Below the pieces are notes generated by a model that was given only the letters and a program-made list of their open reading frames with translations, did no database searches and was not told the DNA's origin. DNA of 57,734 bases from positions 1 to 57,734 of the forward strand of contig JAZDEY010000076.1 of assembly GCA_043808325.1 (NCBI GenBank). Direction: 5' to 3'. Numbering within the stretch: the stretch's first letter is position 1; every line of letters begins with the position of its first letter. Positions 52,383 through 57,734 of this stretch are shown here, in pieces. The translations under genes and the position numbers were made by a program. The DNA comes from JAZDEY01 sp043808325 [NCBI: Candidatus Eiseniibacteriota bacterium] (GTDB taxonomy: Bacteria; Arandabacterota; Arandabacteria; Arandabacterales).

Positions 52383-53621
52383 TCAACGCGCCTTCGCGAC
52401 AGCCTCTTTGAGGGTTGCCCCGAGCCGCTTGATACCTTCCCTGATTCTCTCCGGGGTCGCATTGGAGAAGTTGATCCTCATGGTGTTGGCCCCCCCGCCA
52501 GCGGGGAAGAAGGGTGTCCCTGGTACAAAGGCTACCTTCTTCTTTATGGCCTCCTTCAAGAGTTCGGTGGTGTCGATACCCTCGGGCGCGGTCACCCAGA
52601 GGAAGAGGCCACCCTCGGGCTTGGTCCACTTAACCCCCTCGGGGAAGTGCTCCTCCATGGCATCGGTCATTATGTGACGCCTTTCACCATACACCTTCCT
52701 TATGACCTCCGAGTGGCCTTCCAACAGGCCGCGCTTCATGACTTCGGCCACCACATACTGGACGAAGGTACTGGTATGGAGATCGGTCGCCTGTTTGGCC
52801 TGCACCAACTTGGAGATTATGATCTGCGGAGCCACAACCCAGCCTAGCCTGAAACCGGGTGCCAGAGTTTTGGAGAACGTGCTCATATAGATCACGTTCT
52901 CTTTATGGAGCTCGGATATGCCGGGGAGATCCTTGCCCTCGAACCGAAGCTCTCTATACGGGTCGTCCTCGAAGAGGGGCACGCCATACTTGGCTGCAAT
53001 CTTGACAAGCTTTACGCGCCGTTCCAGCGTGAGGGTGACTCCCATCGGATTGTGGAAGTTGGGCAGGATATAGATGAACTTGACCTTCTCCTTCTTGAGC
53101 ACGTCTTCGAGGATATCGACCTGCATGCCGTCGTCGTCGATCGGTATGCCGATGATACGGGGCTCATAGGTTCTGAAGGCCTGGAGAGCGCCGAGGTAGG
53201 TGGGGCTCCCGGTTATTACCACATCGTCCTTGCCGATAAAGATCCTGGCCAGGAGGTCCAGGGCCTGCTGAGAGCCATTGGTAGGGAATATGTTCTCCGG
53301 CTCGGCCGCTATGCCGTAGTGGTGCATCTTCTTAGCAAGTGCGTGTCTCAGTTCCGGTATGCCTTCGGTGACGCCGTACTGGAGTGCTTCCCGGCCCCTG
53401 GTCCTTAAGACATGGACCGTCGCTTCCTCGATCTCCTTTACGGGGAAGATCTCCGGCGCGGGGAGGCCCCCGGCGAAGGAAATCACATCGGGCTGCTGCG
53501 TGAACTTGAGGATCTCCCTGATTGCCGAGGAAGACATCAAGGAGCACCTATCGCACAACTTGCTTTCCCACTGAGTGGTAACATCATAGATTACGGGCTC
53601 GGCGCGTTTTTCCCGTTCCAA
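52383..53621 (-). CDS. PLP-dependent aminotransferase (LysN/2-aminoadipate type)
   Basis: 412 residues from TTG 53621, with AGGAGGT 8 bases before it. PLP fold-type I: FAGGLPAPEIFP near 49-60, NGSQQALDLLARIF near 115, LPNFHNPMGVTLTLERR near 195-211, DDPYRELRF near 228, and the Schiff-base lysine Lys251 in YMSTFSKTLAPGFRLGW. No GntR domain is attached. Such enzymes transfer amino groups from branched-chain, aromatic or aminoadipate substrates to 2-oxoglutarate. First gene of the peptide-use operon. Confidence 0.92.
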   Translation of the reverse strand: MEREKRAEPVIYDVTTQWESKLCDRCSLMSSSAIREILKFTQQPDVISFAGGLPAPEIFPVKEIEEATVHVLRTRGREALQYGVTEGIPELRHALAKKMHHYGIAAEPENIFPTNGSQQALDLLARIFIGKDDVVITGSPTYLGALQAFRTYEPRIIGIPIDDDGMQVDILEDVLKKEKVKFIYILPNFHNPMGVTLTLERRVKLVKIAAKYGVPLFEDDPYRELRFEGKDLPGISELHKENVIYMSTFSKTLAPGFRLGWVVAPQIIISKLVQAKQATDLHTSTFVQYVVAEVMKRGLLEGHSEVIRKVYGERRHIMTDAMEEHFPEGVKWTKPEGGLFLWVTAPEGIDTTELLKEAIKKKVAFVPGTPFFPAGGGANTMRINFSNATPERIREGIKRLGATLKEAVAKAR

Positions 53622-53664
53622 GTAATCGACCTCCTATTGGTGAAATCCATGAAGCCGGATAGGT

Positions 53665-53693
53665 ACTATACCAAATAGAAAGCATATTGGAAA
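53665..53693 (-). promoter_or_regulatory. Candidate promoter of the peptide-use operon
   Basis: Minus strand: TTTCCA (53693-53688), 17-base spacer, TATAGT (53670-53665). Transcription would begin about 37 bases before the TTG at 53621. Confidence 0.5.
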
Positions 53694-53744
53694 CATGGGC
53701 GTAGAGCAAGAGGAATCGGGCTGTGCCGGTCGAAGTGCCGCGGC

Positions 53745-55238
53745 CTACGGCATGAGATAGTCGCGCACGTTAACGCCAAGGTCCTTCGACGACAGGGTCT
53801 CCACTACCGAGTAGATGAACTCGCCGGTGCGAGGGTCGCTCTGCCCCAGGTCGATCAGTCTACTTTCCGGAGTGGGCTTGCCCTTGCCGTCGAGCAGCAC
53901 TCTCATGATCGGCCTGTTAGGATCGCCGCTCAGGTGGCTCCGCCTCACCACTATGCCGACCTCACCGGTACTGAGCCTAACTACGGTGCCGACGGGGAAG
54001 ACACCGATTGCTCGCGCGAAGGCTTTGACCAGGATGGGATCGAATTTGGAGCCCGCCTGGGAGACCAAATACCGGATTGCCTCGTAGGGTGAGTAGACCT
54101 TGTTCCTGTAAGGCCTTTCCGTCGTCATTGCGTCGAAAGTGTCCGCGATCCTCACGATGCGGCTAAAGAGATCAAGTGAGCTGTAAGCCGGCACCGCCGG
54201 GTAGCCCGAGAGATCCAGGTTTATGTGGTGCTGGAAGGCCACTATCAGCGAGTGCAGAATGTGCTCGTTGCATCTTGGCATCTTCGAGAGCTGCCTCACA
54301 CCCATCACCGTGTGTTCGCGTATGGTCTTCCACTCGTTGACGTCGAGAATGCCGATCTTATTGAGCACGTCCTGCGGCACCGCGGTCTTGCCGATGTCGT
54401 GAAACAGCGCCGCTACACCCAGTTTGGCCAGGCAGCTCCGGTGGAAGCCGAGGCTGTGCCCGATCGCCAGGGAGAAGATGCACACATTGACGCTGTGGGC
54501 GAAGGTGTACTCGTCGTGATCCTTTATGGCGGCAAGCGCGAGCAGCGAGGATTCATCCTCGAGCAGTACGTCGATCGTGGTGTGGACCGCGCGCTTGGCG
54601 CGTCTCATGCTGGCCGCACCCTGGGAAGTCTGGGAGAGCAGCATCTCCTTAGCGGATCCAAGCGCTGCAAAGAAAGCCCGCTTGGCACGTTCCGGTTTGG
54701 ACAGAGCCTTTATGCCCAGGCTATCGAGCTGTTCCTCGACCACGAGCGCTGGCACTACTGCAATGTGGCAGAAGCCTTCGGACGCCGCTCCCTCAGTGAC
54801 CTCGATTCCCTTGGCGCCTGCGCTCTCCAGGGAATCAAGCCAACAAAAGAACTTGATCGTCTCCTCACGCGATATCCCGGCATCGAACTTGATTTTCTCG
54901 ACCTCGAGCCTCAGGGCCTGACCCAGCAGGTACTTGTATGAGGCGAAGTTCGAGATGTCGCAGCGAAGCCGCTCTCCGTTCACGAAGACGCAGTCGCGCC
55001 AGAACTTGAGCTCGACCTCCGGGGAGTCCCCGAAGAGGTCCTTGAGGGTAAGCATCAAGGCATCGCCGGCCTGGAGCACGGTCGAGTTGTCGGGATCGTA
55101 GATCTTCAGGAGTCTCTGGATCGCGGCCATCTGGCTTATTAGGGTCTTCGAGGCCTGAAGCGAAGCCACATGGGCGGCCTGCTCGAGGTCCGGTTCGATG
55201 TCCTTTAGTTGCGTAAGGGTGCCGCTCTCCTCATTCAT
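53745..55238 (-). CDS. HD-GYP domain phosphodiesterase-like protein
   Basis: About 497 residues from ATG 55238 (a GTG one codon upstream is the alternative). Residues 1-220 form a helical sensory or dimerisation region without a named domain. The HD-GYP domain (about 240-400) has HSVNVCIFSLAIG, FHDIGK (His280, Asp281), EHTVMG, HHINLDLSGYP (GYP at 345-347). The His/Asp set is complete though the HHERxDG part is altered to HHINLDLS. It may cleave cyclic di-GMP. It follows the HEAT-repeat gene closely, so both are one operon. Confidence 0.9.
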   Translation of the reverse strand: MNEESGTLTQLKDIEPDLEQAAHVASLQASKTLISQMAAIQRLLKIYDPDNSTVLQAGDALMLTLKDLFGDSPEVELKFWRDCVFVNGERLRCDISNFASYKYLLGQALRLEVEKIKFDAGISREETIKFFCWLDSLESAGAKGIEVTEGAASEGFCHIAVVPALVVEEQLDSLGIKALSKPERAKRAFFAALGSAKEMLLSQTSQGAASMRRAKRAVHTTIDVLLEDESSLLALAAIKDHDEYTFAHSVNVCIFSLAIGHSLGFHRSCLAKLGVAALFHDIGKTAVPQDVLNKIGILDVNEWKTIREHTVMGVRQLSKMPRCNEHILHSLIVAFQHHINLDLSGYPAVPAYSSLDLFSRIVRIADTFDAMTTERPYRNKVYSPYEAIRYLVSQAGSKFDPILVKAFARAIGVFPVGTVVRLSTGEVGIVVRRSHLSGDPNRPIMRVLLDGKGKPTPESRLIDLGQSDPRTGEFIYSVVETLSSKDLGVNVRDYLMP

Positions 55239-55244
55239 CACATC

Positions 55245-56924
55245 CTACCTTCTACCTTCATCGCGTCTTACCTTCTTCAGGGCTGCCTCAATCGGCCTGC
55301 GGAGTGCGCTGGGAGCGCTCTGGGCTAGATTGTCGGCGAAGTAGTCGATGGTATCGGCGTGCATCAGATGGAGAATGTCGACCACCGCCGCCTTGGTATC
55401 CTCAAAGGATTTTCTTCGGAGCCAGCCGCGCATCTTGAAAATCGTCTCGATTATCTTCTTCTGGTTCTCCGGAGGAAGTCTCCTGGTCACGAGCAGCATG
55501 CTGGTCTTCCGGTCCCGCGGCAGCAGGTTGAATTCCTTGGAGGCGAACAGCTCCATAAGAATTTGGACGCACCTCTCGCCCCCGATCTCTACCAGCGAGC
55601 CGAGTGCCTTGCGCCTGACCGAGGGGTGAGGGTCCTGGATCAGTGATTGGGTGACCTCAAAGGCCATTCCATTCTTAAGCTTGCTGGCGAGCGATGCCAC
55701 CTTGGCTCGGATCTTAGGGGACGTATGATCGCGGAACTCCATAGCACACATCAACGCGCTCTCGGTGCCTATCGCGGCCAGCGCGTCCATAACTACCTCG
55801 GTGTCTTCCTCGGAATCGCATTCGCTGCACTTGGCGATCGCGGCGGGATCTTCCTTGCCGATCGAGGCCATCGACATCACAATCACCTGCCGCGCAGACT
55901 GATGAGCACACCTCGGCAGCAGTTTGGCGATCGCCGGAAGCGCCCCGGGATTCAATTGCGACAGGTAGGCAAGACACTGTTCGTGCTCGGATTCGCGGTC
56001 GCCTGCAAGCAGGTCTCCCACCGTCTCGATATTCCTGTCATCGTGCCGCGACTCGATGATTCTCGCCTGGGCCGCTCGCACGCCCGGGTCGGCGAATGCG
56101 GCGTAGCGGGCCTTCACTTCCGACAGGATCTCCGCCGCCGAACCCAGCTGCCGCATATGGACGCAGACATCGAGGAAACCGTTGATAGCGTTTTCAAGGT
56201 CCAGGCAGGTTTCCCTGTTGCTGCTCAGATCGAAGGTCGAGCAGATCACCTGCCAGGATCTCTTTAGGAAAAGATCGTCTTCAACAACGAAAGCGAGGCT
56301 CTTGACTTCCTCGAGATCCCCCGCGGTGAGGTCGAGCGCAGGGATCAGATTCTCGACGTCTCGGGCAACGTCGGTCCACCTGACCTCGGATGCCGCGGGG
56401 CCCGGCGCGCGGAATTCAGGATCGATCGCTCTTGCGCCGTCTTTGCGCCGGTTTTCGTAATCGGCGTCGTAGTCGTTAACTTCATAGTAGGTTATGGACT
56501 GGAGATCCTTCTCCCAGAGAAGTGTAACGAAGTCCTCCTCGAGACTGTCGGAGTCGAGGCAACGGGTGAGGGTCTCAAAGAAGGCAAGCAGCTCCTCCTC
56601 GGAAATGCCCTTGTGAAATGACATTAGCCTCACGCCGTCGCGGTACATCCGGAAAGCTATGCTCTGGTGCTTATCCTGGTTGGAATAGACCGCGAGGCTG
56701 TCGTAAAGCAGTTCGAATTCCTTGACCACCAATGTCAGGACGTCGTTTTCTTCAAGGAAGGTCTGGAGGGCCTGCTTGACCTCCGCCAGCGATGATAGAA
56801 ACATGCGGTTATTCGGAAGATAGACCTGGTAGTTCTTTGCCGCCTTGGAGAGAAGGCTCGCGATCTCGCGCACCTGAGATTCAAGTACGGGTGCTACGGA
56901 TGTGGAGTTCTGTGTGACAGTCAT
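55245..56924 (-). CDS. HEAT-repeat-like helical protein
   Basis: 559 residues. Residues about 330-555 are alternating helix pairs with conserved Ala/Leu positions (LPAIAKLLPRCAHQSARQVIVMSMASIGK; VVMDALAAIGTESALMCAMEFRDHTSPKIRAKVASLASKL; QDPHPSVRRKALGSLVEIGGERC), as in HEAT repeats. The N-terminal third has a hydrophobic/charged helical segment including the LLSKAAKNYQVYLPNN start. Often such proteins scaffold signalling complexes. It shares an operon with HD-GYP and has a sigma28-like motif upstream. Confidence 0.82.
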   Translation of the reverse strand: MTVTQNSTSVAPVLESQVREIASLLSKAAKNYQVYLPNNRMFLSSLAEVKQALQTFLEENDVLTLVVKEFELLYDSLAVYSNQDKHQSIAFRMYRDGVRLMSFHKGISEEELLAFFETLTRCLDSDSLEEDFVTLLWEKDLQSITYYEVNDYDADYENRRKDGARAIDPEFRAPGPAASEVRWTDVARDVENLIPALDLTAGDLEEVKSLAFVVEDDLFLKRSWQVICSTFDLSSNRETCLDLENAINGFLDVCVHMRQLGSAAEILSEVKARYAAFADPGVRAAQARIIESRHDDRNIETVGDLLAGDRESEHEQCLAYLSQLNPGALPAIAKLLPRCAHQSARQVIVMSMASIGKEDPAAIAKCSECDSEEDTEVVMDALAAIGTESALMCAMEFRDHTSPKIRAKVASLASKLKNGMAFEVTQSLIQDPHPSVRRKALGSLVEIGGERCVQILMELFASKEFNLLPRDRKTSMLLVTRRLPPENQKKIIETIFKMRGWLRRKSFEDTKAAVVDILHLMHADTIDYFADNLAQSAPSALRRPIEAALKKVRRDEGRR

Positions 56925-57002
56925 GATGCCTTGTCCGGACCGTTTCTGCTGCGCCTCTTCCCTGGTTTTGCGCGGGGGCGTGCCCTCCCCAAACCTTAGT
57001 AA

Positions 57003-57030
57003 GTATCGGCAATCTCACGGGAGTGCTTTA
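57003..57030 (-). promoter_or_regulatory. Sigma28-like motif upstream of the HEAT/HD-GYP operon
   Basis: Minus strand: TAAA (57030-57027), 16 bases, GCCGATAC (57010-57003). One base longer than the usual spacing, so weaker than the site at 26789. Confidence 0.35.
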
Positions 57031-57109
57031 ATGTTCGATAGAAGGCCCTGGTAATGGTTGGGTGCCGATGCCGCCCTCGCCGGAATGCCCTGGCGCCACA
57101 AAAGACATC

Positions 57110-57194
57110 GCGGGTTGTGAAGCGGGTGAAATATGAGCCCCATGCCCGGCTCTAACTGTTAGATTAGAACCCTCACTTCGCAGTCACAACCCGC
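57110..57194. other. Branched inverted repeat, possible REP-like or RNA element
   Basis: The gap between the HEAT-repeat gene and the small HTH gene (56925-57260, 336 bases) contains no gene I can support. Here GCGGGTTGTGA (57110-57120) pairs perfectly with TCACAACCCGC (57184-57194); GCG and GTGA just inside can extend the stem. Within the loop lie GAGCC/GGCTC (57135-57152) and TCTAA/TTAGA (57151-57163), so a branched fold is possible. No known family is recognised. Confidence 0.5.
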
Positions 57195-57260
57195 AATGAC
57201 ACGCCGCTTGAAATGCTCGAGCAGGGCTTGAGAGTTCGAGCGGTGCCTTAGACGGATTCC

Positions 57261-57458
57261 CTAATCTGAGAGCAACTGCCTCTTCTTGAGCTTCTGGCCG
57301 TCACCGTAAAACATGTTGTCGAGGACATCCTTCTTGAATCTCCACTGTCCTCCGACCTTGATCCCGGGGACCTTGCCCTTCTTGGCCAGGCGGTAGAGCG
57401 TCCACTTCTTTATGTGGAGATACTCCGCCGCGCCCCTTATGTCGAAGATCACGTCCAT
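57261..57458 (-). CDS. Small MerR-like / excisionase-type HTH protein
   Basis: 65 residues, with AGGAGGT 6 bases before the ATG. IRGAAEYLHIKKWTLYRLAKKGKVPGIKVGGQWRFKKDVLDNMF is the helix-turn-helix 17 type pattern (winged HTH with the conserved GQWRFKK). Such short proteins bind DNA as excisionases or transcription regulators. The last residues are Lys/Arg-rich. Upstream region has a sigma28-like motif at 57521. Confidence 0.88.
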   Translation of the reverse strand: MDVIFDIRGAAEYLHIKKWTLYRLAKKGKVPGIKVGGQWRFKKDVLDNMFYGDGQKLKKRQLLSD

Positions 57459-57520
57459 CGAGCCACCTCCTAGGCATCAATTTGCAATGTTTGAGCAATA
57501 CGCATTCATTCAACAATCAC

Positions 57521-57547
57521 TCTTCGGCAGTATCTCAAATCCCTTTA
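57521..57547 (-). promoter_or_regulatory. Sigma28-like motif upstream of the HTH gene
   Basis: Minus strand: TAAA (57547-57544), 15 bases, GCCGAAGA (57528-57521). The -10 part matches GCCGATAA at six of eight positions. Start of transcription would be about 57 bases before the ATG. Confidence 0.35.
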
Positions 57548-57679
57548 GCACTATTTGCACATCTTACATACCCAACCCCATACCCAGCCTGCAGCTTGCC
57601 CTCTCCCAGTTTGATGTAACTGTGCTATGCATTGGTAGTTAGAAGGCACTTCCCAAGACTTAAGAGATGGAGAAAGAGC

Positions 57680-57709
57680 TTGACATAGTTTGTGTCTTAC
57701 AGCCATAAT
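57680..57709 (+). promoter_or_regulatory. Promoter of a gene beyond the window end
   Basis: TTGACA (57680-57685), 18-base spacer, CATAAT (57704-57709), followed by a ribosome site AGAGGAGGT at 57717-57725. The coding region starts past base 57734. The region 57459-57679 shows nothing else I can support. Confidence 0.7.
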
Positions 57710-57734
57710 ACTGTTAGAGAGGAGGTGGCCGCCA

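Noticed and set aside
57151-57163. Integron attC-like core (TCTAAC-T-GTTAGA)
   Set aside because: GTTAGAT matches GTTRRRY, but the RYYYAAC core fails, the two lie side by side rather than at the ends of a long palindrome, and no cassette array or integrase is present.
57412-57642. 76-codon plus-strand frame across the HTH gene start
   Set aside because: No ribosome site and no domain; it overlaps the better supported HTH gene and its upstream region on the opposite strand.
1-57734. CRISPR arrays, rRNA, tRNA and insertion sequences
   Set aside because: I saw no regular direct repeat with spacers, no rRNA-like stretch, no cloverleaf with CCA, and no transposase or integrase gene.

Overview
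The window is GC-rich, densely coded bacterial DNA with no rRNA, tRNA, CRISPR array or insertion sequence that I can see. Several traits point to an uncultured lineage of the FCB supergroup (Eisenbacteria / Zixibacteria / Latescibacteria / WOR-3-like); this placement is inference. The traits are two gingipain-like C25 peptidases with type IX secretion (T9SS) tails, a PorV/PorQ-family barrel, a TonB-dependent receptor beside a giant secreted protein, Tat-type leaders on periplasmic enzymes, Gram-negative lipoproteins, and good sigma70-like promoters (TTGACA/TATAAT class).

Layout. 0.1-4.3 kb: a duplicated outer-membrane barrel protein and two exported proteins of unknown role. 4.6-5.9 kb: glutamine synthetase (GSI-alpha type) with a strong promoter. 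6.1-8.9 kb: TPR lipoprotein, DEDD exonuclease and DUF1028-TPR protein. 9-13.3 kb: the first C25 peptidase, behind a consensus promoter and a 5' hairpin, convergent with a lipoprotein. 13.6-20.8 kb: TonB-dependent receptor, giant secreted protein and PorV-like barrel, one operon ending in a terminator. 20.9-29.4 kb: MATE pump, PfkB kinase, TldD/TldE pair (TldD with a Tat leader), small exported protein, OGG1-type glycosylase and Tat amidase. 29.4-35.3 kb: GT-C membrane protein, ferredoxin / DHH phosphoesterase operon, and an IscU / zinc-ribbon / amidohydrolase operon. 35.4-41 kb: second C25 peptidase, a beheaded T9SS-tail gene, and glycogen debranching enzyme.

41-46.7 kb: a module of membrane proteins I cannot assign to a known machine. 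It has a CxxCH-bearing membrane cytochrome-like protein, two six-helix proteins, a membrane-anchored alpha/beta protein, a fibronectin-III membrane protein and a divergent 498-residue membrane protein. A REP-like palindrome interrupts it and supplies the stop codon of one gene. This is the best candidate for an undescribed system. 46.7-49.4 kb: an EF-Tu-like small protein, a GHL10-type glycosidase and a BadF-type sugar kinase. 49.4-53.6 kb: a peptide-use operon (aminotransferase, OPT transporter, M29-like aminopeptidase). 53.7-57.5 kb: a HEAT-repeat / HD-GYP operon and a small HTH regulator. Three genes are preceded by sigma28-like motifs (TAAA, 15-16 bases, GCCGA). The window ends in a good promoter and ribosome binding site for a gene lying outside it.

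Reading across the genes: the cell exports many T9SS-type and Tat-type proteins, digests extracellular protein, imports peptides through the OPT transporter and feeds nitrogen through aminotransferase and glutamine synthetase. All functions are assigned by motif and family recognition from the sequence alone.
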